DNA of 64,000 bases, taken from Kocuria varians (GTDB lineage: Bacteria > Actinomycetota > Actinomycetes > Actinomycetales > Micrococcaceae). How positions within the stretch are numbered: position 1 is the stretch's first letter; every line of letters starts with the position of its first letter. Location: assembly GCF_006539885.1 (NCBI RefSeq), contig NZ_BJNW01000012.1:39311-103310 (forward strand). Reading direction: 5' to 3'. Both the position numbers and the translations under genes were made by a program. Positions 10,301-18,469 of the stretch are shown one piece after another. The notes under the pieces were generated by a model, which made no database searches, was not told the DNA's origin, and saw only the letters and a program-made list of their open reading frames with translations.

Positions 10301-11504
10301 TGGTGCGCAGGATCTCCGGGTCCGTGAACTGCGGCCGGGACTCGAAGTCCTCCTCCGAGTACAGCCGGATGCACACGCCGTCCGAGGTGCGCCCGCTGCG
10401 CCCGGCGCGCTGCTTGGCCGAGGCCTGCGAGATGCGTTCGATGGGCAGCCGCTGCACCTTGGTGCGCGCCGAGTACCGCGAGATCCGCGCCGTGCCCGGA
10501 TCGACCACGTACTTGATCCCCGGAACCGTCAGCGAGGTCTCCGCGACGTTCGTGGCCAGCACGATCCGCCGGTGCGAGGCCGGGGAGAACACCCTGTTCT
10601 GCTCCGCCATGGACAGCCGCCCGAACAGCGGCAGGATCTGGGTGCCCGCGAGTGAGCGGTGGGACTCCACGACCTTCTGCAGGGCGTCCTGGGCGTCGCG
10701 GATCTCACGCTCCCCGGCGAAGAACACCAGGATGTCCCCGCGCGGCTCGCGGGAGAGCTCGACGACGGCGTCGCACACGGCGTCGATCGGGTCCCGGTCC
10801 TCGTCCGCGAGGCCGTCCCCGGTGTCCTCCTCGTCCTCGCCGCCGTCACCGCTGCGCTCCTGCGTCAGGGGGCGGTAGCGGATCTCCACGGGGTACGTGC
10901 GGCCGGAGACCTCGATGATCGGCGCAGGCTCCGGCCCCGCCTCCGGGTGCTGCGGGTCGGGCTGCGCGAAGTGCTCGGCGAAGCGCTGCGGGTCGATGGT
11001 GGCCGAGGTGATGATCACCTTCAGGTCCGGGCGCCGCGGGAGCAGCCGGCGCAGGTAGCCCAGCAGGAAGTCGATGTTCAGCGAGCGCTCGTGGGCCTCG
11101 TCGATGATGATCGCGTTGTAGCGGGAGAGCTCGGGGTCGTGGCTGATCTCGGCCAGCATGATGCCGTCCGTCATGAGCTTGACCTTGGAGTCCCTGCCGA
11201 CCTCCGAGGTGAAGCGCACCTGGTAGCCCACGGTAGAGCCCACGCGCTCGCCCAGCTCGTGCGCGATGCGCTCGGCCACGGAGCGCGCGGCGATCCTGCG
11301 CGGCTGGGTGTGGCCGATCAGCCCGCCCTCCCCGAGACCGAGCTCGAGGCACATCTTGGGCAGCTGAGTGGTCTTGCCGGATCCGGTCTCGCCGGCGACC
11401 ACCACCACCTGGTGGTCCCTGATGGCGGCCATGATGTCGTCCCGGCGCGCGCTGACGGGCAGGTCTTCCGGGTACACGATGTGGGGCGTGGTGGGCTCAG
11501 TCAT
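7365..11504 (-). CDS. hrpA: ATP-dependent RNA helicase HrpA
   Basis: A 1379 aa DEAH-box (DExH/RHA) helicase. Walker A is GETGSGKTTQ at 38-47, motif II DEAH is in IIIDEAHERSLN, motif III is SATID and motif VI is QRAGRSGRTSDG. After the two RecA domains come winged-helix/ratchet and OB-fold regions and the long DUF3418-type C-terminal half known in bacterial HrpA. Two basic Arg/Gly-rich segments interrupt it (about 10032-10130 and 8250-8345). Start: the ATG at 11504 is preferred over in-frame codons further upstream, because a TACACT -10 lies 10 nt before it. HrpA proteins rescue stalled or collided ribosomes and remodel mRNA in E. coli; that role is by homology. Confidence 0.93.
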   Translation of the reverse strand: MTEPTTPHIVYPEDLPVSARRDDIMAAIRDHQVVVVAGETGSGKTTQLPKMCLELGLGEGGLIGHTQPRRIAARSVAERIAHELGERVGSTVGYQVRFTSEVGRDSKVKLMTDGIMLAEISHDPELSRYNAIIIDEAHERSLNIDFLLGYLRRLLPRRPDLKVIITSATIDPQRFAEHFAQPDPQHPEAGPEPAPIIEVSGRTYPVEIRYRPLTQERSGDGGEDEEDTGDGLADEDRDPIDAVCDAVVELSREPRGDILVFFAGEREIRDAQDALQKVVESHRSLAGTQILPLFGRLSMAEQNRVFSPASHRRIVLATNVAETSLTVPGIKYVVDPGTARISRYSARTKVQRLPIERISQASAKQRAGRSGRTSDGVCIRLYSEEDFESRPQFTDPEILRTNLAAVILQMISVGVVSQPSDIMEFPFVQKPDARAVKDGVLLLREFGALRGPGDTGAEDDAAASGPAHRGRSRGGRSRGGARGRGKSRGPLTRTGEILAALPVDPRLGRMIVESQRRGCVREVLVLTAALTVQDPRERPLEKRQAADEFHARFRDRTSDFLSYGLLWQYLQEQQQDLSPSQFRKLCKREYLNFLRIREWQDLYAQLRQIARQVGIDAGGSREIDVAANQDAVHKSLLSGLLSNIGVRDERSREYRGARGTRFAIFPGSALFKKAPDWIVSAELVETTRLWARTNAAISPEWVEELAPQLVKRSYSEPHWSRSRGAVMASEKVTLYGLPLVQERPVLFSSIDPPLSRELFIRHALVEGDWQTRHTFVKRNRKALAEVEELENRMRRKDLRVDDQVLFDFYDARIPESVVSQRHFDSWWKKARQQDEHLLDLTPQDLIAPEGPALDTDSFPRSWTVASADGELSLDLDYEFAPGADTADGVTVRIPVLFLDRLFPEQFEWHIPGLRVELVTALIKSLPKAVRRNFVPAPDTAAAAVARLDAEFDPATDSLLASLATVLQRLRGHTVTATDFHPETLPTHLRMSFEVRDARNAVLGRGDDLTELKQRLRSRVREALAESLGGAAAQLYDAARTDDDAPGRPGDATGSSRKGRGRRRGGGGNAPAPGPRASGARAASSVERENLAAWPEPDPPRSVETVVAGQTVTGYPTLVATPSGTPGSTEPPRVDLRILSDPQEQRAAQRDGVIALLQRVLPSVHRYVVEHLSQKERLIFTQNPHGSVEALIHDCTVAAIDRLVPEEPPFTREEFERVAEHVRAELIDTVFAVTALVTTTLTEANTVRKRLKKPGSLGAVPAFTDMSEQVSALVYPGFVARTGWRALQHLPRYLAGVNARLDKLSGHLQRDAVAMQTVHDLQDEYRAALDAVPANVPVPAALSGVRWDLEELRISFFAQELGTAHTVSEKRIRKKLRELS

Positions 11505-11514
11505 GTCGTGCAGA

Positions 11515-11520
11515 AGTGTA
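11515..11520 (-). promoter_or_regulatory. -10 element of hrpA
   Basis: TACACT on the minus strand, 10 nt before the ATG at 11504. It gives a leader of only a few nucleotides. Confidence 0.4.
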
Positions 11521-11589
11521 CGGGCCGCCTCCGACACCGTCCGACCGAAAGATGACGGTGCAGGTGGCGGCCCCGTTTGTCCGCAAATG

Positions 11590-11628
11590 TGAGCTGCGTC
11601 TCATTTTCGACCGATTGTTAGGTAATAT
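11590..11628 (+). promoter_or_regulatory. Promoter and inverted repeat of the TrpX-like importer operon
   Basis: A TAATAT -10 at 11623-11628 predicts a leader of about 30 nt carrying GGAAGGAAA before the ATG at 11666. TGAGctgcgtCTCA (11590-11603) is an inverted repeat at the expected -35 position, so it could be an operator. The regulator is unknown. Confidence 0.45.
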
Positions 11629-11665
11629 CCAGTCACCACTCATCCTGCGGGGAAGGAAACACCTC

Positions 11666-12652
11666 ATGAAGCCTCTGCTCCCGATCACCGCCGCGGCCAC
11701 CGCCGCCGTCCTCCTGCTCACCGGCTGCGGCTCCGGCGGGGACACGACGTCCGACGAGAAGAAGTCGGTCACGGTGGGTATCTCCCAGTTCGTGGAGCAC
11801 CCCTCCCTCGACGCCGCCCGGGAAGGTTTCGTCCAGGCCCTCAACGACGCCGGCTACAAGGAGGGCGAGAACCTGACCCTGGACGTCCAGAACGCGTCCG
11901 GGGACCAGGCCACCGCCACGAGCATCGCCTCCAACTTCGCGTCCTCGAAGGACGACCTGATCCTGGGCATCGCCACGCCGTCGGCCCAGTCCCTCGCCCA
12001 GGCCGTGACGGACAAGCCGGTGCTCTTCACCGCCGTGACCGACCCGGTGGACGCGGGTCTCGTGGACTCCGCGGACAAGCCCGGCGGCAACGTCACCGGC
12101 ACCACGGACATGAACCCCGTGGCGGACCAGATCAAACTCGTGAAGCAGCTCAAGCCGAGCGCCAAGTCCGTGGGCATCATCTACAGCTCCGGTGAGACCA
12201 ACTCCCAGATCCAGGTGGACGCCGCCAAGAAGGCCGCGGAAGCCGAGGGCCTGAAGGTCACGGAGAAGACCGTGACCACCACCGCGGAGGTCGCTCAGGC
12301 CGCCGAGTCCTTCGACACCGACGCCATCTACGTGCCCACCGACAACAAGGTCGTTGCCGGTCTCGAGGCCGTGATCTCCGCCGCCGAGTCCAAGAAGATC
12401 CCGCTGATCCCCGGCGAGGGCGACTCCGTGGAGCGCGGTGCGCTCGCCACCCAGGGCCTGAACTACAAGGACCTCGGCAAGCAGACCGGTGAGATGGCCG
12501 TGCGGATCCTCAAGGACGGCGCCAAGCCCGCGGACATGGCGGTCGAGTCCCAGAAGGACACCAAGCTCATCATCAACGCCAAGGCCGCGAAGGCCATGGG
12601 CGTGGAGATCCCGCAGAGCCTGCGGGACAAGGCCGACCAGGTCATCGAGTAG
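11666..12652 (+). CDS. ABC transporter substrate-binding lipoprotein (ABC_sub_bind / TrpX family)
   Basis: A 328 aa lipoprotein with lipobox LLTGC (Cys21) and the two-lobed periplasmic-binding fold of the ABC_sub_bind family (SVTVGISQFVEHPSLDAAREGF, then KPVLFTAVTDPVDAGLV and GIIYSSGETNS). Relatives bind aromatic amino acids (TrpX in streptococci) or other small ligands, so the ligand here is a guess. The ATG at 11666 follows GGAAGGAAA. It is first of a three-gene importer operon, with the permease 5 nt downstream. Confidence 0.85.
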   Translation: MKPLLPITAAATAAVLLLTGCGSGGDTTSDEKKSVTVGISQFVEHPSLDAAREGFVQALNDAGYKEGENLTLDVQNASGDQATATSIASNFASSKDDLILGIATPSAQSLAQAVTDKPVLFTAVTDPVDAGLVDSADKPGGNVTGTTDMNPVADQIKLVKQLKPSAKSVGIIYSSGETNSQIQVDAAKKAAEAEGLKVTEKTVTTTAEVAQAAESFDTDAIYVPTDNKVVAGLEAVISAAESKKIPLIPGEGDSVERGALATQGLNYKDLGKQTGEMAVRILKDGAKPADMAVESQKDTKLIINAKAAKAMGVEIPQSLRDKADQVIE

Positions 12653-12657
12653 ACCCT

Positions 12658-13626
12658 GTGATCGCCGGAATCGAACTCGGGCTCATCTACGCGATCATGG
12701 CCCTGGGGGTCTACCTCACGTTCCGCGTGCTGGACTTCCCGGACCTGACCGTCGACCAGTCCTTCACGAGCGGTGCCGCGACCGCGGCCATGGTCATCCT
12801 CGACGGCGGCAGCCCCTGGCTCGCCACCGTGGTGGGTTTCGTGGCCGGTGGTGTGGCGGGTCTGATCACCGCGCTGCTGCACACGAAGGCCCGCATCAAC
12901 GGGCTGCTCGCGGGCATCCTCACCATGACCGCGCTGTACTCCGTGAACCTCAGGCTCATGGGCGGCAAGGCCAACCTGGCGCTGCTGCGCGAGGACACCG
13001 TGTTCACCCCGCTGCGCGAGGCCGGGCTGCAGGGGACCGTCGTGGGTGTCCTGCTGCTGCTGGTGGGCGTGCTGGTGGTCAAGGTGGTGCTGGACTGGTT
13101 CCTGTACACGGACGCCGGTCTGGCCATGCAGGCCACCGGTGACAACCCGGACATGATCCGTTCCTTCGGGGTGAACACGGACGGCCAGAAGATCCTGGGA
13201 CTGTGCCTGTCCAACGCCCTCGTGGGCCTGGCCGGAGCGCTGATCGCGCAGTACCAGGGTTTCGCGGACATCGGCATGGGCATCGGCATGATCGTGGTCG
13301 GTCTCGCCTCCGTGATCCTGGGGCAGGGCATCTTCGGGACCCGCACCGTGGTGGTCGCCACGCTCGCGGTGGTCCTGGGCTCGGTGCTCTACCGCCTGGT
13401 CATCACCGTGGCGCTGCAGGCGGGGCTGAACCCGTCGGACATGAAGCTGATCTCCGCGGTGCTCGTGGTGGTCGCCCTTGTGCTCCCACAGCTGGGCGTG
13501 TTCAAACGGTGGAAGCGGCGTCGCACGCTGCGCGCGGCGCAGGATGTGCAGGCGGACGTCTCCGCCACGACCGAGCACCCCGTGACCGCCGCGCTCTCCA
13601 CCACCTCCGTGCAGAAGGGACGGTGA
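12658..13626 (+). CDS. ABC transporter permease (TrpY-like, BPD_transp_2 family)
   Basis: A 322 aa inner-membrane permease with about eight or nine hydrophobic helices from residue 5 to 280, of the branched-chain-amino-acid/sugar permease family. It contains the conserved loop AMQATGDNPDMIRSFGVN with the coupling helix that contacts the ATPase, then GLSNAL-like (CLSNALVGLAGALIAQYQG) and GLASVILGQGIFG. The GTG start at 12658 lies 5 nt after the binding-protein stop. The tail is basic and then Thr/Ser-rich. It works with the flanking genes as one importer. Confidence 0.85.
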   Translation: MIAGIELGLIYAIMALGVYLTFRVLDFPDLTVDQSFTSGAATAAMVILDGGSPWLATVVGFVAGGVAGLITALLHTKARINGLLAGILTMTALYSVNLRLMGGKANLALLREDTVFTPLREAGLQGTVVGVLLLLVGVLVVKVVLDWFLYTDAGLAMQATGDNPDMIRSFGVNTDGQKILGLCLSNALVGLAGALIAQYQGFADIGMGIGMIVVGLASVILGQGIFGTRTVVVATLAVVLGSVLYRLVITVALQAGLNPSDMKLISAVLVVVALVLPQLGVFKRWKRRRTLRAAQDVQADVSATTEHPVTAALSTTSVQKGR

Positions 13627-13630
13627 TCGC

Positions 13631-14524
13631 GTGCTGACGGTCAACGACGTCCGCAAGACGTTCTTCGCCGGGACGGTCAACGAGCGGGTCGCACTGAACG
13701 GGGTGAGCCTCACCGTCGACGAGGGGGACTTCGTCACGGTCATCGGCTCCAACGGCGCCGGCAAGTCCACGCTGCTCAACACGGTCTCCGGGACGATCAT
13801 CCCGGACGGCGGGGAGATCCGGGTGGGGGAGCGCAACGTCACCCGACTGCCCGAGCACCGCAAGGCCCGATGGATCTCCCGCGTGTTCCAGGACCCCATG
13901 AAGGGCTCCTCGCCCACGCTGACGATCGAGCAGAACATGGCCATCGCCCAGCGCCGCGGCGGATCCCGCGGGCTCGCCCGCGGTGTGACCAGGGCCCGGC
14001 GCCAGGAGTTCACCGAGGAGCTCAAGACGCTGGAGCTCGGTCTCGAGAACCGGCTGGGTGCGAAGGTGGGCCTGCTCTCGGGCGGTCAGCGGCAGGCGCT
14101 GTCCCTGCTGATGGCCACCTTCTCCGCACCGGAGATCCTGCTGCTGGACGAGCACACCGCCGCGCTGGACCCCCAGCGGGCGCACCACGTCACCGAGATC
14201 ACCGAGCGGATCGTGAACGAGCGCCATCTCACGACCCTGATGGTCACGCACAACATGGAGCAGGCGCTGCGCCTGGGGAACCGGCTGATCATGATGCACG
14301 AGGGCCGGATCCTTTTCGAGCTCGACGCCGAGCAGAAGCGCAACGCCACGGTGGCGGACCTCCTGACGGAGTTCCGCAAGCTCCAGGCCGCCACGGGCGA
14401 ACCCGCGCTGGATGACGCTACGCTTCTGGAAACAGCTCGCAGCGCCGGGCCGGACGCCGCCGCGCAGGCGGTCCCGGGCCAGGGCGCCCCAACGGGCGGC
14501 TCCTCCGCCGCGGAGGTGCCGTAA
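13631..14524 (+). CDS. ABC transporter ATP-binding protein (TrpZ-like)
   Basis: A 297 aa ATPase completing the TrpX-like importer. Walker A is GSNGAGKST (about residues 39-47), the signature is LSGGQRQALSLLMA, Walker B is EILLLDEHTAALDP and the H-loop is VTHN. The Asn after the switch His (VTHN rather than VTHD) and DEHTAALDP are typical of this subfamily. The GTG start at 13631 lies 4 nt after the permease stop. The last 35 residues are low complexity. A small membrane protein gene follows after 9 nt. Confidence 0.85.
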   Translation: MLTVNDVRKTFFAGTVNERVALNGVSLTVDEGDFVTVIGSNGAGKSTLLNTVSGTIIPDGGEIRVGERNVTRLPEHRKARWISRVFQDPMKGSSPTLTIEQNMAIAQRRGGSRGLARGVTRARRQEFTEELKTLELGLENRLGAKVGLLSGGQRQALSLLMATFSAPEILLLDEHTAALDPQRAHHVTEITERIVNERHLTTLMVTHNMEQALRLGNRLIMMHEGRILFELDAEQKRNATVADLLTEFRKLQAATGEPALDDATLLETARSAGPDAAAQAVPGQGAPTGGSSAAEVP

Positions 14525-14533
14525 GGAGAACCG

Positions 14534-14914
14534 GTGAACACAGTGGATCAGCCCCGCCGCAGACAACGACTCACGTCCGTCGTCACTGTGGTGGGGCTGA
14601 TCCTTCTCTTCGTGTGCTGCTTCACCCTGCCGGAGGGACTCGTGGCCCTGGGACGGGCGGCCGCGGACCACGGCGGGGAGCCCCTCAACGCACGGGGCTG
14701 GACCATGGTGGTGCTGGGCTTCGGGACCCTGGGGGTCGGGGGAGTGCTCACCATCGTGGGCGTGGTGCTGCGCCGCACCGCCCCGCCGCAGCCGGTCGCG
14801 GAGGACGCCCTGCTGGAGGAGCAGTACGGGGAGGATTCCGTGGTCAGCGCGTACGACCCGCTGGAGCTGAACCCGCACCTGAGGGTCCGTGAACAGCGTC
14901 GAGACGGGCGTTGA
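14534..14914 (+). CDS. Small two-helix membrane protein, function unknown
   Basis: A 126 aa protein not assigned to a family. It has a basic N-terminus (QPRRRQRLTS), a hydrophobic helix at about residues 16-35, a polar linker, a second helix at about 56-78 (WTMVVLGFGTLGVGGVLTIV) and a charged cytoplasmic tail. The GTG at 14534 follows AAGGAGA, a strong ribosome site. The 9-nt spacing to the ABC ATPase gene makes it the last gene of that operon, so a transporter accessory role is possible but unproven. From its end to the tRNA gene (14915-15096) I see nothing. Confidence 0.7.
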   Translation: MNTVDQPRRRQRLTSVVTVVGLILLFVCCFTLPEGLVALGRAAADHGGEPLNARGWTMVVLGFGTLGVGGVLTIVGVVLRRTAPPQPVAEDALLEEQYGEDSVVSAYDPLELNPHLRVREQRRDGR

Positions 14915-15096
14915 GAGATCTGCCCCGCGCGGGATGCTGAGCAGGCTGGAGAGCCTCGCCGTGGCTGACGCGCTCGACGGTGCGGTGCGCGCCCCGAGGT
15001 GCCGGAGCACTGCGCCGAAGCCCTGAGTTCCGAGAGCCCCGCGCAGGAGTCGTGGCAGGGCACCGGGACGCCGGAACCGGAAAAGGGCATGAAAAG

Positions 15097-15169
15097 TGCC
15101 CGCGATAGGATTCGAACCTACGGCCTTCTGCTCCGGAGGCAGACGCTCTATCCACTGAGCTACGCGGGC
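15097..15169 (-). tRNA. tRNA-Arg (anticodon CCG)
   Basis: A 73-nt cloverleaf. The acceptor stem pairs GCCCGCG with CGCGGGC, with discriminator A; the D-arm is AGCTCAGTGGATAGAGC; the anticodon loop is CTCCGGA, giving CCG (reads CGG); the T-arm is GTAGGTTCGAATCCTA. No CCA is encoded. A possible -10 (TAGTAT, minus strand, 15222-15227) lies upstream. It is adjacent to argS, which charges it, but on the opposite strand. Confidence 0.95.
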
Positions 15170-15302
15170 GTGTCTGCTACCGGTCCGGGCCCGTGGTCCG
15201 ATCGGCAACGACGACTCGACGATACTACCAGGTGCCCGCGCGCCACGAATCCGCGCGGTGCGCGCGGGCGTCCGCGAATCGGCCCGCGCGCACCTGCCCC
15301 GC

Positions 15303-15308
15303 TACACT
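15303..15308 (+). promoter_or_regulatory. -10 element of argS (leaderless)
   Basis: TACACT is followed by 6 nt and the GTG at 15315. There is no ribosome-binding site. This promoter probably drives argS-lysA-hom. Confidence 0.55.
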
Positions 15309-15314
15309 GTCACG

Positions 15315-16985
15315 GTGACTCCTGAAGAACTTTCCTCCGCCGTCTCCGCATGCCTGCAGGACGCCGTGGCCGCCGGTGAACTCACCGCCGTGGACGGCGT
15401 GGACCTGCCCGAGGCGAAGGTCGAGCGCCCCAAGAACCGTGACCACGGCGACTGGGCCACCACGGTGGCCATGCAGGTCGCCAAGAAGGTGGGGCGCAAC
15501 CCCCGGGAGGTCGCCGAGATCCTGGTGCGCCGCCTGGCGGAGGTGCCGGGTGTCAAGACCGTGGACATCGCCGGTCCGGGCTTTCTGAACATCACGTTCG
15601 ACGCCGCCGCGGCCGGTGAGCTCGCGCAGTCGATCGTCGAGCAGGGTGCGGCCTTCGGCACGGCACAGGGCCTGGCGGGCACCACCATCAACCTCGAGTT
15701 CGTCTCCGCGAACCCCACCGGCCCGATCCACCTGGGCGGCACGCGCTGGGCCGCGGTCGGGGACTCCCTGGCACGCATCCTCGGCGCACAGGGCGCGGAC
15801 GTGGTGCGCGAGTACTACTTCAACGACCACGGGACGCAGATCGACCGTTTCGCGCGCTCCCTGCTGGCGAGCGCCCGCGGCGAGGCCGCCCCGGAGGACG
15901 GCTACGGCGGGCAGTACATCTCCGAGATCGCGGACGACGTCCTCGCCCAGCACCCGGATGCGCTCGAGTCGGACGACCCGCAGGAGGTCTTCCGGGCCAC
16001 GGGCGTGGAGCTGATGTTCTCCCAGATCAAGTCCTCGCTGCACGAGTTCGGGGTGGACTTCGACGTCTACTTCCACGAGAACTCGCTGTTCGAGGACGGC
16101 CAGGTGGAGACCCTGCTGGACCAGCTGCGCTCCTCGGACGCCCTCTACTTCGAGGACGGCGCGTGGTGGCTGCGCTCCACGGACCACGGGGACGACAAGG
16201 ACCGCGTGGTCATCAAGTCGGACGGCAACGCCGCGTACATTGCTGGCGACATCGCGTACTTCAAGAACAAGCGGGACCGTGGCGCGGACCTGTGCATCTA
16301 CATGCTGGGTGCGGACCACCACGGCTACGTGGCGCGCCTGAAGGCCGCCGCGGCCGCCCTGGGGGACTCCCCGGACGCCGTCGAGGTGCTGATCGGGCAG
16401 ATGGTCAACCTGGTGCGCGACGGTGAGGCCGTGCGGATGTCCAAGCGTGCAGGCACCGTGGTCACCATGGAGGACCTCGTGGAGGCCGTGGGGGTGGATG
16501 CTGCCCGCTACTCGCTGACGCGGTACTCGGTGGACTCGAACATCGACATCGACCTCGCGCTGCTGACGAAGCGCTCCAACGAGAACCCCGTGTTCTACGT
16601 CCAGTACGCGCACGCCCGCACGTGCGCCGTCGCCCGCAACGCCGAGGCCGCCGGGGTCTCGCGCACGGATGCGGACGGCGAGCCACAGTTCGACGCCGCC
16701 CTGCTGGACCACCCGCGCGAGGCGGACCTGCTCGCCGCGCTCGGCCAGTACCCCTCCGTGGTCGCGCAGGCGGCCCAGTTCCGCGAGCCGCACCGGGTCG
16801 CGCGTCACCTCGAGGCGCTCGCCGGTGCCTACCACCGCTGGTACGACGCGTGCCGCGTGACCCCGCAGGGAGAGGGCTCCGTGGAGCCCGTCCACCACAC
16901 CCGGCTGTGGCTCAACGACGCCGTGCGCCAGGTGCTCGCCAACGGGCTGGACCTGCTGGGCGTCAGTGCCCCGGAGAGGATGTGA
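15315..16985 (+). CDS. argS: Arginyl-tRNA synthetase
   Basis: Class I aminoacyl-tRNA synthetase of 556 aa that charges tRNA-Arg. The HIGH motif appears as HLGG (residues 139-142, in [11 protein letters not shown]), the KMSKS-like loop as MSKRAG (from 375), and the C-terminal DALR anticodon-binding domain as [11 protein letters not shown] onwards. The N-terminal Add1 domain is present. The GTG at 15315 was chosen because a TACACT -10 lies 6 nt before it; the 19 codons open upstream contain that promoter. It is followed 2 nt later by lysA, as in mycobacteria. Confidence 0.96.
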   Translation: MTPEELSSAVSACLQDAVAAGELTAVDGVDLPEAKVERPKNRDHGDWATTVAMQVAKKVGRNPREVAEILVRRLAEVPGVKTVDIAGPGFLNITFDAAAAGELAQSIVEQGAAFGTAQGLAGTTINLEFVSANPTGPIHLGGTRWAAVGDSLARILGAQGADVVREYYFNDHGTQIDRFARSLLASARGEAAPEDGYGGQYISEIADDVLAQHPDALESDDPQEVFRATGVELMFSQIKSSLHEFGVDFDVYFHENSLFEDGQVETLLDQLRSSDALYFEDGAWWLRSTDHGDDKDRVVIKSDGNAAYIAGDIAYFKNKRDRGADLCIYMLGADHHGYVARLKAAAAALGDSPDAVEVLIGQMVNLVRDGEAVRMSKRAGTVVTMEDLVEAVGVDAARYSLTRYSVDSNIDIDLALLTKRSNENPVFYVQYAHARTCAVARNAEAAGVSRTDADGEPQFDAALLDHPREADLLAALGQYPSVVAQAAQFREPHRVARHLEALAGAYHRWYDACRVTPQGEGSVEPVHHTRLWLNDAVRQVLANGLDLLGVSAPERM

Positions 16986-16987
16986 CC

Positions 16988-18469
16988 GTGTCCGGCCACC
17001 CCCTGGCTCCCGCCTGGCTGCACGAGCCCACCGATCCCGCCGCCCTGGACCCGCTGGTCTTCACGTCGCAGTACTCGCGCGACGGTTCCGGCCGCGTGTG
17101 CGTGGACGGGATCCCCGTCACGGAGCTCGCGGCGCGGTTCGGCTCGCCCAGCTACGTGCTCTCCGAGCGTACGTTCCGCTCGCGTGCCCGCGCCTTCCGC
17201 GAGGCCTTCGAACGTGCCCTGCACCCGCTCGGTGTGGACGTGGCGGTCTACTACGCCTCCAAGGCCTTGCTGACCACCGCGGTGGTCGGATGGGCGAGCG
17301 AGGAGGGCCTCAACGTGGACACCGCCTCCGGCGGCGAGCTCGCCGTCGCGCTGGCGGCCGGCGTGGACCCCGCCCGGATCGCGCTGCACGGCAACAACAA
17401 GTCCGCCGACGAGCTGGGCCTGGCCCTGCGCGAGGGCGTGGGACGCATCGTCGTCGACTCCCTCGCGGAGATTGAGCTGCTCGCGCGCCTGGCCCATGAG
17501 CACGGCACCCGCGCTCCCGTGATGATCCGCGTGACCCCCGGCATCCACGCCTCGACCCACGAGTTCATCGCCACGGCGCACGAGGACCAGAAGTTCGGGC
17601 TCTCGCTCAACCCGGCCCGTGAGGGCGAAGACGCCCCGGCGCTCGCCGCCGTGGCCGCGTGCCTCGACGCCTCGGACGCGCTGGACCTGCGCGGTCTGCA
17701 CTGCCACATCGGCTCCCAGATCTTCGCGGCCGAGGGCTTCGGCCAGGCCGCCGAGCGCGTGCTGGCCCTGCGCGAGACCGTGGCCTCCCGCTGGGGCGCG
17801 GTGCTGCCGGAGATCGACCTCGGCGGCGGGCACGGCGTGGCCTACACCGCGGCGGACGAGCCGCGGGACGTGGGCGCGATCGCCGCGGACCTCGCAGCGC
17901 TGCTGGCCGGGGCCCTCGAGTCCTCGGAGCTGCCCGCGCCGCACCTGTCCTTCGAGCCGGGCCGTTTCATCGCGGGTCCCTCCGGGTGCACGGTCTACAC
18001 CGTGGGCACGGTCAAGACCGTCACGGTGGGCCCTGGCGTCGAACGCCGCTACGTCTCCGTGGACGGCGGCATGAGCGACAACCCGCGCCCGGTGCTCTAC
18101 GACGCCGACTACACGGCCGTGCTCGGCAACCGCGTCTCCGAAGTTGCGCCGGTGCTCACCCGGGTGGTGGGCAAGCACTGCGAGTCCGGTGACGTGGTCG
18201 TCAAGGACGTCTACCTGCCCGGCGACGTCGCCGCGGGGGACCTGCTCGTGGTGCCCGTGACCGGCGCGTACTGCTGGGCCCTGTCCAGCAACTACAACTG
18301 GCTGCCCCGCCCCGGGATCGTGGCCGTGGGCCCCGACGGCTGGAGCCGCGAGATCGTCCGCCGCGAGTCCGTCACCGATCTGCTCGCACGTGACACCGGC
18401 ATTGCGGATCCGGTGCACGCCACGACCGCCTCCACCCGCCCGAGCGCTGAGGAACCTCCGAACCGATGA
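16988..18469 (+). CDS. lysA: Diaminopimelate decarboxylase
   Basis: Last step of lysine biosynthesis (meso-DAP to L-lysine plus CO2), 493 aa, a PLP enzyme of alanine-racemase fold type III. The Schiff-base Lys92 is in VYYASKALLT. Further motifs are HGNNKS, the GLHCHIGSQI segment, EIDLGGGHG, and the C-terminal active-site Cys in KHCESGDVVV. GTG at 16988 is favoured over GTG at 16982, because GGAGAGG at 16974-16980 sits 7 nt before it. The gene overlaps hom by ATGA. A roughly 25-residue tail follows the catalytic domain. Confidence 0.95.
   Translation: MSGHPLAPAWLHEPTDPAALDPLVFTSQYSRDGSGRVCVDGIPVTELAARFGSPSYVLSERTFRSRARAFREAFERALHPLGVDVAVYYASKALLTTAVVGWASEEGLNVDTASGGELAVALAAGVDPARIALHGNNKSADELGLALREGVGRIVVDSLAEIELLARLAHEHGTRAPVMIRVTPGIHASTHEFIATAHEDQKFGLSLNPAREGEDAPALAAVAACLDASDALDLRGLHCHIGSQIFAAEGFGQAAERVLALRETVASRWGAVLPEIDLGGGHGVAYTAADEPRDVGAIAADLAALLAGALESSELPAPHLSFEPGRFIAGPSGCTVYTVGTVKTVTVGPGVERRYVSVDGGMSDNPRPVLYDADYTAVLGNRVSEVAPVLTRVVGKHCESGDVVVKDVYLPGDVAAGDLLVVPVTGAYCWALSSNYNWLPRPGIVAVGPDGWSREIVRRESVTDLLARDTGIADPVHATTASTRPSAEEPPNR

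Noticed and set aside
7233..10655. An 1140-codon plus-strand frame opposite hrpA
   Set aside because: Shadow of the helicase gene; no start signals or recognisable domain.
15170..15314. T-box or other riboswitch before argS
   Set aside because: The argS promoter lies 6 nt before the start codon, so there is no leader to hold a riboswitch.
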